NCBI RefSeq assembly: GCF_014645815.1
Contig: NZ_BMML01000046.1
Span: 1 to 45,239 of the forward strand
DNA from: Streptomyces fuscichromogenes
GTDB taxonomy: Bacteria > Actinomycetota > Actinomycetes > Streptomycetales > Streptomycetaceae
Reading direction: 5' to 3'
Length of the DNA: 45,239 nt
Shown: piece by piece, positions 1 to 8,900 of the stretch
Layout of the letters: every line of letters starts with the position of its first letter
How positions within the stretch are numbered: position 1 is the first letter of the stretch
Made by a program: the position numbers and the translations under genes
Notes under the pieces: model-generated
Databases searched by the model: none
Told to the model about the DNA's origin: nothing
What the model saw: only the letters and a program-made list of their open reading frames with translations

Positions 1-240
1 ACCTCGGTGAAGGCGTCGTAGTCCACGTTGGAGGGGTGGATGCTGGAGCCCAGCCCCCGCATCAGGCGCGGCCGCGCGGGCTGACCGAAGATCGTCGAGC
101 CGGTCGCGTCCAGGCCGATGAGCCGCAGTTCGGGGAAGGACTCGCGCAGTCCCGCCGCGACCCCGGCCGAATGGCCGCCCGTCCCGACAGCAGCCACCGT
201 ACCGCGTTGCCGTAGCGTTCTCGCACTGCGCCTGCCCGGG
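1..240 (-). pseudogene. 5'-truncated PLP-dependent cysteine-synthase-family enzyme (runs off window edge)
   Basis: On the minus strand an open frame reads TVAAVGTGGHSAGVAAGLRE and continues through GLDATGSTIFGQPARPRLMR and GLGSSIHP to the window edge. A glycine-rich VGTGGHSAG loop and a following GLD-x-TGS segment are typical of fold-type II PLP enzymes of the cysteine synthase family, where the loop helps hold the cofactor phosphate. Only the C-terminal half can be present: upstream of about position 200 the frame loses family character and there is no N-terminal domain with the PLP lysine before the divergent WhiB gene. The far end lies outside the window. It is most likely a recombination remnant. 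The frame and family are fairly clear; the exact breakpoint is not. Confidence 0.6.
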
Positions 241-280
241 GGAGTAGGGCGGGCGGTGCCGGGGAGAGGACGGCGTCGGG

Positions 281-610
281 GTGGCCGGGGATGATCAGGA
301 GTGGGGTGCGCGGGCGGTCTGCCGGAGTGCTGATCCGGACGAGTTGTTCGTCGAGGGAGCGGCCCAGAATCGGGCCACGGCCGTGTGCCGTGGCTGTACT
401 GTGCGCACCGAATGCCTTGCGTACGCCCTGGACAACCGCATCGAGCACGGGATCTGGGGAGGCATGACAGAGCGGGAGCGGCGCAGTCTGCTGCGTCGGC
501 GCCCGATGGTGACGTCCTGGCGGATTCTCCTGGACACCGCACGCACCGAGCACGAACGGGCTGACGGAGGGTCTGACGACAGCACCGAAGACGGGTCCCG
601 GACCGGCTGA
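281..610 (+). CDS. WhiB-family iron-sulfur transcriptional regulator
   Basis: A 109-aa protein with the WhiB signature: Cys14, then Cys36, Cys39 and Cys45 (C-x2-C-x5-C), followed by the GIWGG turn at about residues 57-61 and a basic tail (RRSLLRRRP) expected to contact DNA. WhiB-like proteins bind a [4Fe-4S] cluster through these cysteines and act as partners of the principal sigma factor. The start is GTG at 281; a purine-rich GAGAGGA lies about 11 bases upstream. The acidic C-terminal tail is longer than in minimal Wbl proteins. It is divergent from the PLP-enzyme fragment and has no visible operon partner. Accessory Wbl proteins are common on Streptomyces plasmids; which Wbl class this is cannot be told. 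Confidence 0.88.
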   Translation: MAGDDQEWGARAVCRSADPDELFVEGAAQNRATAVCRGCTVRTECLAYALDNRIEHGIWGGMTERERRSLLRRRPMVTSWRILLDTARTEHERADGGSDDSTEDGSRTG

Positions 611-728
611 TCAAGGCTGCCTTCGCAGGACCGAGTCGGCCCAGCCGGTGAGGACCGGCGACAGTGCGCACGGGAAGTCCCTGCCAGGGTCTGCTTGGCG
701 ACAGGGACTTCCGGTCGTGCGGGACCGA

Positions 729-1061
729 CTACTTACCGGAGGGCGTCAGGGCAGCGAGGGCGCATGCTGCACCGGCGAGTGCGAAGAAGACCATGGGGTC
801 GTCTGTGTCCGCCATCATCAGCATGAGACCGGTCGCGAAGGCCACGATCGCGATGAACATCAGCCCGCTCCGCAGTACCGGCATGCTGGCACGTACGCGG
901 ACGCGGAGCCGCTGGGCGCGGCGGGCACGACGGAGGCGTCGCCGCTCCCGCTTGGCCGTGCGTGTCTGCTCGGCGAGGCTGGTCAGCTGGTGCTCGACCT
1001 TGGCGAGCAGCACGGCGGTGTCGCTGTGGTCGTAGCCGGGCTGTTCAGGCATGCTCGACAT
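729..1061 (-). CDS. small membrane protein with basic coiled-coil N-terminus
   Basis: A 110-aa protein. Residues 15-55 are charged and helical, rich in Arg/Lys/Glu with heptad-like spacing. Two hydrophobic segments follow, about residues 62-82 and 90-105, consistent with a two-pass or hairpin membrane anchor. The ATG at 1061 is chosen because AAAGGGA lies just upstream; the longer open frame above it covers the broken NB-ARC gene and is noise. It lies downstream of and in the same direction as the NB-ARC pseudogene, after a gap of about 180 bp. No enzymatic motif is visible and I do not recognise the family. Confidence 0.6.
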   Translation of the reverse strand: MSSMPEQPGYDHSDTAVLLAKVEHQLTSLAEQTRTAKRERRRLRRARRAQRLRVRVRASMPVLRSGLMFIAIVAFATGLMLMMADTDDPMVFFALAGAACALAALTPSGK

Positions 1062-1240
1062 GCGGTCCCTTTCTTGGAGGACCCGTACGCCAGCCGCCCG
1101 GAGGTTCCTAGGCCAGGTGGGCGGCGGCGCCGGTGCCGCTCTTTGCGTGTACCGGATGTGAATGGGCCGGGCCTCAGAAGGAAAGTGGGGTCCGGCCTGT
1201 TCATTGGTCTTCGCTTCGTCTGTCGGATCTTCAGATGCGG

Positions 1241-2460
1241 TCAGGCGTGGTCGGCAGTGTGCCGGTTTACGTATTCGATGGCGATCCGGGATTTGCCGAT
1301 CCCGCCCATGCCGTGGAGGGTGTGCGGCAGCAGTTGCTGGTAGCGCGGCCACAGTTCCCTGGAGCCGGGGCTGTTGGGGTTGGCGTCGGCGAGGAGCAGG
1401 TGCGCGCCGTGCCGCATGTCCGCCTGCTGCTGCGGGGACATGCGGTTGACCAGGACCGCCTGGACCAGACGGTACAGCTGGATGGTGTCGTGCCGGTGCT
1501 CGATGCGGGCCAGGGCGTAGACATCGATCTCCCGGATGGCCCGGCCGAGCCTGATCGGGTGGCGCAGGGCCTCGTCGAGCTCGGGGGTGATGGTGCTGCG
1601 CGTTGAAGAGTGTGCGCGAGATCGGTTCGGGGGCGAAGAGCGAGCAGACCTGAAGGAGTTGGAGCGCCGCGGGGTTGCGCTGTTCGAGCTGGCGCAGGGA
1701 GACGTCCCAGGCGGCGGCCACCGACATGGGGTAGTCGGGCGACGGGACGAGTTCGAGCATCAGGTCGGCGATCTTGTCCCGGATCAGCCCGAGGTACTCG
1801 TCCACGGCCATGCCGGTGACGGCCTGCCAGTTCCTGGTTCCGGGAGGTGATGAGGATCTTGCCGGTGCCGCCGGTCGGGAAGTAGGGGCGTACGGCCTTG
1901 ACGTCCTCGGCGTTGTCGAACACCAGGAGCCAGCGGTCGTAGGGCTCGCCCCGGCGCAGGGCCTCGCGGACCGCCGGGACCGCCTGGTTGGCCTCCGTGC
2001 CCACGTTCAGGTCGAGCCGGTGGGCGAGTTCGGTGAGCGCGGTCAGGATCACCGTCGGCTGTTCGGAGGGGATCCACCAGATCACGTCGTACTCGGCGGC
2101 GTGCCGGTACACGTATTCGATGGCGATCTGGGATTTCCCGACACCGCCCATGCCGTGCAGGGTGTGCGGCAGCACCGCCGAGATATCGCCCGTCAGCACC
2201 TGCTCGTGCACCTGCTCAAGGAGTTCCTCCCGCCCGGTGAAAATGGGGGTGCTCGATGGCACGTTGCCCCAGACCATCGGTACGGAGACGCGCTGCGGGC
2301 CCTGCCATGACGGCGGTGCGGACGGTCCTGGGGCCGTCCTGCCGGGTGGCGGCAGGTCGGTGCCCGTCTGCCTGTCGGTGCTGGAAACGGGAGTCTCCTG
2401 CATTGGAGTCCCTCTCGCGGGCGGTGCGTGTTCGTACTCGCTGGCAGTGGTCTCGGTCAT
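1241..2460 (-). pseudogene. frameshifted NB-ARC/STAND ATPase gene with a second P-loop at its end
   Basis: The first ~215 codons read as an NB-ARC ATPase of the type found in FxSxx-COOH/TPR proteins: FTGRE box near residue 75, Walker A HGMGGVGKSQIAIEYVYRH near 100, WWIPSE, Walker B WLLVFDNAED and KILITSRNQ. The frame is then lost near 1,835, where an extra base separates NQE from WQAVTGMAVDEYL, and again near 1,600 between SRTLFN and ITPELDEAL. The piece after that reads to RELWPRYQQLLPH and then runs straight into another P-loop, LPHTLHGMGGIGKSRIAIEY, before stopping at 1241. The TPR region expected after NB-ARC is missing. The gene is therefore broken twice and its end derives from a second related gene. 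Confidence 0.72.
1261..1332 (-). repeat. direct repeat of the NB-ARC P-loop coding segment (second copy at 2103-2174)
   Basis: Seventy-two bases here match 2103-2174 with about 7 differences. Both copies encode the same Walker A segment (IAIEYV preceded by GMGG-GKS). The differences fall mostly at synonymous or conservative positions, which suggests two diverged genes rather than a recent tandem copy. Confidence 0.8.
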
Positions 2461-2465
2461 GTCCG

Positions 2466-3115
2466 GGCCCCCAAATCTGAATCGACTTCATTACGGATAT
2501 CGTGGCCTAATTGCCGCGAATTTTTGTTGATCGCGGTACCCGGAGGGGCCCCTTCCAGGGCCGCGCTGACCCGGCGGGCGCGCCGAAGGTAGGGTCCCGA
2601 CAGGGCGCGCAGCACGGCCAGTTCGACACGTGCGAACGGCTGGCTCTCCGCCGTCACCTGTGGAACCGGCTCCTCCTACGGGGCGAGCAGCGCACCGTGC
2701 AGTCCGCGGGCCGCCTCGAGCCGGTCGCCGGTCCGCCAGAGCGGCCCCTGTCTGTCAGTCAGGACCAAGACGATCCGGCGGCCGGTGCGGTCCACCAGCT
2801 CGCTGGGGACACCTTGGACGCGTACTCGGGGTACGGCCCGTGCATCACCGCCTCAGGGGCCCCTCGGGGTCTCGCGCAGGCCGAGCCGACGCACTCGTAC
2901 ATCGCGGAAGGCGTCCGGCCGCTCGGCCACGGCGATGAGCTCGGCGGCCATCTGCTCCCAGATCACGATGGTCGGGTGGTCGTCCACGACCAGTACCGGT
3001 CGAAGCGGCGTTCGTGTCGCCGCGAACGAGGCCGCCGCGGTCCTGGCCGGCGGCGGGGATGCCGCGGGGGCCGAGGCGGTGGTCGCGGCCGCGGTCGCCG
3101 AGGAGGAGATAGCAA
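2466..3115 (-). pseudogene. decayed SAV_2336-like N-terminal domain remnant
   Basis: Three pieces in different minus-strand frames look like one former gene. First comes an Ala/Pro/Thr-rich linker leading into RPVLVVDDHPTIVIWEQMAA and FRDVRVRRLGL, next GRRIVLVLTDRQGPLWRTGD, and finally ARVELAVLRALSGPYLRRAR. The VLVVDD...W, F-x-VRV-x-RL and R-x-VLVLTD...W-R spacing resembles the vWA-like part of Streptomyces SAV_2336-type proteins, which often precede NB-ARC/TPR modules. Stops and frame changes separate the pieces, so no intact protein is possible. It lies immediately upstream of the broken NB-ARC gene on the same strand, so both may be remains of one multidomain protein. The family name is from memory and not verified. 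Confidence 0.5.
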
Positions 3116-3524
3116 GGTCTTCCGCTGAGGAAAGATGTCCGACGTCCGTCCTACGCCGCTCAGGGCTGCGTCATTCGATCATCCGCCCCCGATGCCTCCC
3201 CTTCCCGTTCCCCCGCCGGGGCCAGGCGAAGACGGCCGCAGGTCGGCCATAAGCAGGTGGCTGCGCAGAAGAGCCGACCTCGTTGACCCCGAGCGGTTCA
3301 ACTTGCCGGGACGCGCCTGTCTTATCCCACCACACCGGGAACCCGTCACCCACGAGGAGAGCCCCGACGGATGCCGGGCCGACCTGAGCAGCCGCGGCCG
3401 CCGTACGGCATGTCGGAGCGCAGGCCGCTCGCGCCCTGGTTGTTCGACAGGGCGAGAAGGCCGGAGGTTCTCTTCGACCGGGCGTATGAATACCGAACGG
3501 AAGCGGTGCACACGGATCACGAAT
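3116..3524. other. intergenic stretch without a convincing gene
   Basis: Open frames exist on both strands but none shows a family motif, a good ribosome binding site or sustained codon bias. A Pro-rich plus-strand frame starting at 3135 is the best of them and is not convincing. Confidence 0.4.
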
Positions 3525-3701
3525 TCATTGGCCGTCGGAAGGCGGTACCCCCTTCGTCGACTCCTCCACCCGGTGGCGTCGGCGGGCACGCCACATGGCG
3601 GCCGCCGCAGCAGCAACGGCAGTGGTAAGCAACTGAGCGGGTAGTTCGGTCAGAAGTCCGTTCAGCATCACGCGAACGGCATGCTGAAGAAGATCGGGCA
3701 T
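3525..3701 (-). CDS. small single-pass membrane protein (58 aa)
   Basis: The protein opens with amphipathic MPDLLQHAVRVMLNGLL, has a hydrophobic Leu/Ala-rich segment at about residues 20-36, and then a strongly basic MWRARRRHR stop-transfer patch. GGAG about nine bases before the ATG supports this start over the longer frame. The next gene, at 3874, diverges from it. The function is unknown; the shape fits a small membrane-anchored peptide. Confidence 0.45.
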   Translation of the reverse strand: MPDLLQHAVRVMLNGLLTELPAQLLTTAVAAAAAAMWRARRRHRVEESTKGVPPSDGQ

Positions 3702-3873
3702 CGGTAGGGTCTCCAGGTGTGTCGGATGGGCACGCCTGGCGCTCGGTTCCCCGACAGCGCTGGGCGTGGAATCACGGTGCGGTGGCTGACTGCGGCGAGT
3801 CGACTTGTCCGGTCGCGTAGCCGGACAGGATCGGACGAGATGCAGTTGTCCGTGGCAGTTAGGGAGCAGAAGG

Positions 3874-5556
3874 TTGGCTGACCGAAGCCGACGCACCCGG
3901 CCCTGGGGGCCGTTGAAGGGTTCTACCGAGCAGGCCAACCAGATGGCCCACTTGCTGCGGACGTGGATGGATGCCGCCAACCTGACCTTCGACGATCTCG
4001 CGACTCACCTCACGGCTGAGCACTTCCGCGACGGACGGGTCCCGGGACGATCAACCATTGGTGAGCGGTTGGCCGGCGTGAAACTCGAGGACGACTTCGT
4101 CGAGGCGGTCGCGGACGTGTGCTCACGGGACGTCGCCGAGCGAGATCGCATGCTTCTGGAGGCTCGGGCCCTCAGGGCCATGCTGCTCAGCCCGCCATTT
4201 GGTACCGAGCCAGTACCGCTCCGCTCGGTACGAGAGGCTTCGGCGGAACTCGCAGCGGAACTGGTTCAGGTCCAGCGGCGGTCCATCGAGGTGCAGGACA
4301 AGCTTCTGCGGGCCTTGGAACGGGCTGCAGAACTGGAACGCGAGCGAGGCAGCGCCAACCGCATGGTGATGGTGCTGCTGCACATGGTCGACAAACTCCA
4401 CCGCGACATCGCAACCCTGAACGCCGAGCGCGACCGGCTGCGAATTCAGGCCCGCCGCCCCGATCTTCTGGCGAAGGTCCGTGAGCGTTTGGCCCGCAGC
4501 GAGATCCAACGGAAACGAGCGGAAGACGAGCTCCAGCGGGCGCAAGCTGAACGGTGCCGGGCCGACCGATTGGCAGAGGAAGCTGCCGAACAGATCAAGG
4601 CTCTCACTGAGGAACTCGAACGGCTGCGCGCTGGCGGACAACCGGACAACTCGTCTCTCCACCGCGGCCCTGTCCTTCGCTCCGAGACGTGGGACGAGGC
4701 GGCCGACACGGATGCCGACGACGTCGACGCTGCGCTCACCAAGGCCGCCCGACACCTCGATGACGGGGCCGAACGCCTCGAACGTCTGGCGCAGGATCTT
4801 CACCAGGACAATCCGCCGGGCAGCCACGGGGCTCTCGTTACGCAGGCGTCGCCGGTGCAGGGCGAAGGCAGCGACGCTCAGGCCGTGGACGAGCGCATCG
4901 AGAACCTGACGCGAGAGGTACTCGTACTGTTCCGCCGTATTCGGCAGCAGCCCAGTCGTCTTGAGGCCGTAGCTCTCAACGATCCGATCTTCGTAGTCGA
5001 AGCCATGGGTGTCCTCCTCAAGTCCGAGGAGGACGACGAACTCGTCTTCGAGCTGCTGGGGATCGTGGCGGCGCAGGGCACCGCGAGTCATGTGGCGGCT
5101 GTGGCGGCCAGATTGAACGACAAAGGCGGCAGCGACTACGTGTACCACCTGCTTATCCGGGTCGCGCAGGGCCGACCAGCGGATGATATTGCCGCCATAG
5201 TGGACATGCTGCGTGTGGTCGGCCTGGACGAATCCGCCTACCGGTTACTCACGGCGGTTGGACGTTTCCATCCGGTCAGCGCCATGGCGTCTGTCGTCAG
5301 GACCCTCGCCGGAATCAAACCCCCGGATGCGAGGTGGGTACTCAGAGCAGTGGAGGCTGAACGCCAAGAAGAGGTAGGCCTCGTGCTCCTGGCCCTGAAC
5401 AGAGAACAGGATTCCGAAGATCTGCTTCGCTACTGGCCTCGGTCACGCCGCGCCGGCGCCCTGCCTCCGGCGGGTTACTGGTCAGAAGACACGCTCGAAC
5501 TTGGATTGCCATGGGCTGAGCCGCGGGCATGGCACGAGGCCGTCAGCTGGCGGTGA
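3874..5556 (+). CDS. HTH-like N-terminus, coiled-coil, helical-repeat protein
   Basis: The protein is 560 aa from the TTG at 3874, which follows GGGAG by seven bases; an upstream TTG at 3805 would add 23 unlikely residues. Residues ~1-90 (RRTRPWGPL, then a segment ending STIGERLAGVKLEDDFVEAV) resemble the XRE-like N-terminal module common to many streptomycete regulatory proteins. Residues ~100-260 form a long charged coiled coil. The C-terminal ~200 residues are helical repeats (LLGIVAAQG, LLIRVAQG, LLTAVGRF), HEAT-like in pattern, likely for protein binding. No catalytic motif is visible. It is convergent with the M48 peptidase module, with a gap of only 23 bp to the end of the extension. 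It is probably a DNA-binding or scaffold protein; the specific role is unknown. Confidence 0.75.
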   Translation: MADRSRRTRPWGPLKGSTEQANQMAHLLRTWMDAANLTFDDLATHLTAEHFRDGRVPGRSTIGERLAGVKLEDDFVEAVADVCSRDVAERDRMLLEARALRAMLLSPPFGTEPVPLRSVREASAELAAELVQVQRRSIEVQDKLLRALERAAELERERGSANRMVMVLLHMVDKLHRDIATLNAERDRLRIQARRPDLLAKVRERLARSEIQRKRAEDELQRAQAERCRADRLAEEAAEQIKALTEELERLRAGGQPDNSSLHRGPVLRSETWDEAADTDADDVDAALTKAARHLDDGAERLERLAQDLHQDNPPGSHGALVTQASPVQGEGSDAQAVDERIENLTREVLVLFRRIRQQPSRLEAVALNDPIFVVEAMGVLLKSEEDDELVFELLGIVAAQGTASHVAAVAARLNDKGGSDYVYHLLIRVAQGRPADDIAAIVDMLRVVGLDESAYRLLTAVGRFHPVSAMASVVRTLAGIKPPDARWVLRAVEAERQEEVGLVLLALNREQDSEDLLRYWPRSRRAGALPPAGYWSEDTLELGLPWAEPRAWHEAVSWR

Positions 5557-5579
5557 GGCCCGGATCCGTCGTAGCGACG

Positions 5580-5921
5580 TCACTCCTGCGGATCGAGGTC
5601 AGGGAGTTCTCCTGGACGGACCGGCACGATCTTGATCTGAGTGGCGCCTACTTCGTCGAGTTGCGCTTTGCGTTGGTCGGCACTGCGTCTGTTGTAGGCC
5701 ACGGCTTCCCTAGAGAACTGCTCGCGGCTGGAGGTCTCGTTTCCTTCCCACCCGGTGGCCTGCGACCAGACCTTCTCCGCGATGTCTTCTCCGAGCTGGG
5801 CCTGCAGGCGGGGGAAGACGTCCTGGTCCTCCTCGTCGATGAGTTGGCCCAGGGTCCAGGGGTCGGTGAGCAGCCGCGGGCCGGGCGCGTCGGTCCAGCG
5901 GCTCGGCGCGTCGGCGTCGGT
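5580..5921 (-). other. 113-codon coding-like extension in frame after the M48 stop codon
   Basis: Directly after the TGA of the M48 gene the same frame stays open for 113 codons. It encodes a protein-like stretch: LLTDPWTLGQLIDEEDQDVF, then AEKVWSQATGWEG, REQFSREAVAYNRRSADQR, and an end of ELPDLDPQE followed by TGA. No ATG, GTG or TTG in frame lies near the beginning; the first is a GTG about two-thirds along. It may be the original C-terminal domain of the peptidase cut off by a nonsense change, or be made by readthrough, or belong to a start-less remnant. Composition and phase look coding. Confidence 0.5.
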
Positions 5922-8012
5922 TCAGCGCAACAGCACGGCGTCCCCGAAGTGTTCGAGCGCCACGACGGCAGCGATCGCCGCGAGCGCGGCGACGGCCGCC
6001 GCGCCGCCGGTCACGGTCCGGCGCCCGGCGCCCCACGCGGGCAGCAGCCCGGCCGGCGCGGCCAGGGCCACGACCACGACGACGAGACCGGACAGCGAGC
6101 CCTCGACCAGGACCGTGGCCCATACGTCGAAGGGATGCCGCCAGGAACCGAAGCGCGCCGCCCACAGCACGGTGGCCGTGAGGACAGACGCCGCCGGAGC
6201 CGCGTACAGGGCGGGGCCGAGACCGTCCGAACCCCGGCAGGCGACCAGCGTGACGGCGCAGACCGCCCCCGCGCACAGCGCGGTCAGTACGTCGAGCTGC
6301 CAGGTCGCGGTCCAGTCGCGCGGCATCGCCGACGGCCGGTACCCCAGCCGGGTCACCGCCGAGGCGACGACGGCACCGGCCATGCCCAGCGCCGGGAGCC
6401 AGTGACTGTCCAGCGGCCGGGCCCGGCGGAGGGCCGCCCACAGGGCCGTCACGGCGACCGCCGCCAACCCGACGGCACGGGTACCGCTCGATGCCGAGTA
6501 GGGGCCGGTGAGCAGCACCGCGTACAGCACCGGCTCGGCGAACGCCACCTTCAGCATCGTGCAGAAGTCCATCGCCAGCCACAACGCGCCGCCGAAGAGC
6601 AGCGCGTTGACGGTGACAACGGCCAACTGGTCCCGGAAGTCGATGCATTCGGCACCGAGCCTGCTGCTCCACAGACGGGCGAACGCGGCACCGAGCGACG
6701 CCGCCCCCATGACGGCGAGCGGCAGCACGATCAGCAGGGGCCATCCCCGCATCGGCCCGCTCGCCGTGGTCCCCGTGCTCTGCAACCGGACCAGCAGCCC
6801 GGCCCCGGCACTCATACCCAGGGCTGGGTGGAGCCACCGTAGGGCCCCGCTGTTCGCGCCGCCGCGGGCCTGGGTGTCGCGCCACACCGCGACGCCCCAG
6901 CCGACGGCCAGGAACAGCCCGGCGGACAGGGCGCCGACCGGTGCCGAACTCCACGAGGTGCCGCTGAGGGCGAGGTTGCCGAGGCCGTCCATGGAGTCCA
7001 GGAGGACGGCCGCGAGCAGCCCGACCACAAGGGTGTCCAGGAGGCTGGGGCGCAGCAGCGTCAGCGGCGCGCGCAGTACGGCGAGTCGGCGGTCGTGGGT
7101 GGGGTGGTTGGCGCGCGCCCGGTCGAGCCAGCTGCGCCTCCCGGCCGGCTGCGCCCCGCCGAGCAAGGACTCCCACAGCGCGACCGACTGCCCTCGTACG
7201 GCGGCCAGATCCGCCTCGTGCTCCCGCGACCGCATGATCAGCTGAGTGACGAGCGCGGCGACCACCAGCAGGATCAGGGCCCTCGCGCCGTACTCGGCCC
7301 AGAACGGGTGGGACAGCATCCTCAGCGGGCTCGTCTCCGGCAGCCGCCAGCCCTGGACGGCGGCGACGAGGGGCGCGGCGAGCAGCACCGGCGGCAGGGC
7401 CCACCACAGGCCGCGGGTGAGCCAGACCAGAACGGTGTCGCCCGCCGCGAGGTGCCCCACCTCATGGCGGACGATCGCCTCCGCCTCCGCCTCGGGGAGC
7501 AGCCGGATGCCGCGCGGCAGGACGACGCGGGAGCGCCCGCCCCGGCCGAGCACGAACGCCTCCCGGACGGGGGCGGCGCCCCAGACCAGTCGCGGCGGAC
7601 GCCGTACCCCCATCTCGGCGGCGACCCGGTCGGCGAGCTCCTGCCAGCGCGCCGGTACGGCCTTCAGCGGACCCGCCCGGCGCAGCAGCCGGCGCGGCAG
7701 GACCCACAGACCGGCCAGTCCGAACAGCAGTACCGCCGCCGAGCCCACCAGGGAGACCTCGGCCTCGCGGCGCTGCACCGGTCCCGTGCAGCGGGACACG
7801 TACAGCGCCCGGTCGAAGGCGGAGTCGGGGAACAGGGCGGCGCCCCTGCCCGCACACTTCAGTACGGCCGCGGCCCACGACGGGCCGAGCACCAGATTGT
7901 GGATCACCTGCCCCGCGAACGCGCCCGCGAGGGTCAGCGTGACGATCAGCAGTACATAGCGGGCGCCGGTGGGCGACAGGACCCCGCGCTGCCGGTCGTC
8001 ACCGGCCGTCAA
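5922..8012 (-). CDS. M48-family integral-membrane metallopeptidase
   Basis: A protein of 696 aa. The N-terminus has a membrane segment (YVLLIVTLTLAGAFAGQVI) and another near residue 75. The zinc-binding HEVGH at about residue 182 and the downstream EHEAD near 265 give the two His and the Glu ligand of M48 (Ste24/HtpX-like) proteases. The second half has about ten further hydrophobic helices, longer than a minimal M48 protein. The start is TTG at 8012, overlapping the TGA of the upstream gene as TTGA, so the two are probably translationally coupled. Its active site is expected at the membrane face. The substrate is unknown; the tightly linked 176-aa protein is the obvious partner. The frame continues past its stop (see 5580-5921). 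Confidence 0.82.
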   Translation of the reverse strand: MTAGDDRQRGVLSPTGARYVLLIVTLTLAGAFAGQVIHNLVLGPSWAAAVLKCAGRGAALFPDSAFDRALYVSRCTGPVQRREAEVSLVGSAAVLLFGLAGLWVLPRRLLRRAGPLKAVPARWQELADRVAAEMGVRRPPRLVWGAAPVREAFVLGRGGRSRVVLPRGIRLLPEAEAEAIVRHEVGHLAAGDTVLVWLTRGLWWALPPVLLAAPLVAAVQGWRLPETSPLRMLSHPFWAEYGARALILLVVAALVTQLIMRSREHEADLAAVRGQSVALWESLLGGAQPAGRRSWLDRARANHPTHDRRLAVLRAPLTLLRPSLLDTLVVGLLAAVLLDSMDGLGNLALSGTSWSSAPVGALSAGLFLAVGWGVAVWRDTQARGGANSGALRWLHPALGMSAGAGLLVRLQSTGTTASGPMRGWPLLIVLPLAVMGAASLGAAFARLWSSRLGAECIDFRDQLAVVTVNALLFGGALWLAMDFCTMLKVAFAEPVLYAVLLTGPYSASSGTRAVGLAAVAVTALWAALRRARPLDSHWLPALGMAGAVVASAVTRLGYRPSAMPRDWTATWQLDVLTALCAGAVCAVTLVACRGSDGLGPALYAAPAASVLTATVLWAARFGSWRHPFDVWATVLVEGSLSGLVVVVVALAAPAGLLPAWGAGRRTVTGGAAAVAALAAIAAVVALEHFGDAVLLR

Positions 8013-8539
8013 CCGGCACCTCCGGCACGCAGGACGGCGATGACGGCCCTGGCCACGGTGCCCGCCTGCTCGGCGTCGGCGCCGACGCTGCGGGCCCAGG
8101 CCGCCAGCGCGGCGAGGGCCACCTGCTCCTCGTCCGGGTCCAGGGCGGGCGCCGCCCCGCCGCGGCGGTCTTCCAGCAGGCGTCCGATCTTCGCCCGGAC
8201 GGTCTGGCTGAGGGTGTCCACGGCCTGCCCCGCGAGGCCCTCGGCGACCACCTTCACCAGCCAGGCCGCCACGGGGAGCACGTACAGGAGGGCCGAGGTG
8301 ACGGTCACTCCGGAGCCGACGGCCGGAGTGAGCGCGGGTTTCACCACTCCCTGCGGATCCTCCCTGAACTCCTCGAACCACTCCGCGTAGTCGGCGCGGC
8401 TGTCGGTGTCCAGCACCGCGAACACGGCACGCCCCAGGGACTCCACGGCCGCCCACCCGCCGGGCCCGGGCACCGGCACCGCCGACTCCGGCTCTGGCAG
8501 CGGGTCTTGAGCTGTGCGGGTTCCGCGTGACAGAAACAT
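8009..8539 (-). CDS. uncharacterised 176-aa protein coupled to the M48 peptidase
   Basis: The ATG at 8539 is preceded by GGGGGAACC. Residues ~30-55 contain a helical WFEEFREDPQG segment. Residues ~75-105 are moderately hydrophobic (VTVTSALLYVLPVAAWLVKV) and may be one membrane helix. The C-terminal 70 residues are alanine-rich helices. No known catalytic motif is seen. The stop codon overlaps the M48 start, so equimolar synthesis and a physical or regulatory link are likely. It could be an accessory subunit, an inhibitor or a substrate of the peptidase; the sequence does not decide between these. Confidence 0.65.
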   Translation of the reverse strand: MFLSRGTRTAQDPLPEPESAVPVPGPGGWAAVESLGRAVFAVLDTDSRADYAEWFEEFREDPQGVVKPALTPAVGSGVTVTSALLYVLPVAAWLVKVVAEGLAGQAVDTLSQTVRAKIGRLLEDRRGGAAPALDPDEEQVALAALAAWARSVGADAEQAGTVARAVIAVLRAGGAG

Positions 8540-8696
8540 GGTTCCCCCATGGATCACCTGCCGCGGATCACCTGCCGCGGGGGAGTCACCGTAGAATCCG
8601 GAGGCCCGTTTCCGAATGGCATTTTCCTTTCTGTCGCAGATGTGATCATCCATGACTCTTTGAGGGCTGGATCGGCGACGGCGTACGGCGCCGGCC

Positions 8697-8851
8697 CGCC
8701 GAAGTGTTCTTCGCCGACCAGGCGCTGTTCGACCTGCTCACTTTCATGTGGCGTAGTGCAGTTCCCGGATCGGGCTGCTGTGCTGCTGCTCGGTGAGTAC
8801 GCAGGTACCGAGGACGATCACTCGTTCTCCTGGGAGCGAAGTCAGGGGTGA
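8697..8851 (+). pseudogene. C-terminal remnant sharing a motif with the pseudogene at 19.7-20.6 kb
   Basis: The plus-strand frame reads EVFFADQALFDLLTFMWRSA, then a frame change, then LLLGEYAGTEDDHSFSWERS and a stop. The first part matches SFANEAQFDLLTLAWRTD of the pseudogene near 20,440. The family is unknown; this is a fragment only. Confidence 0.35.
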
Positions 8852-8900
8852 AGCACCGTGGCGTGCGGCGGGTGGCACGGTTCCGAGCGGCGGTCGGTGG

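Noticed and set aside
5529..8390. Long plus-strand open frames opposite the M48 gene
   Set aside because: They are low-complexity Arg/Pro/Gly translations of the antisense strand of a clear membrane protease, a usual artefact at this GC content.
8549..8851. A 100-aa plus-strand gene
   Set aside because: The N-terminal half has no coding character; only the end belongs to a frameshifted remnant.
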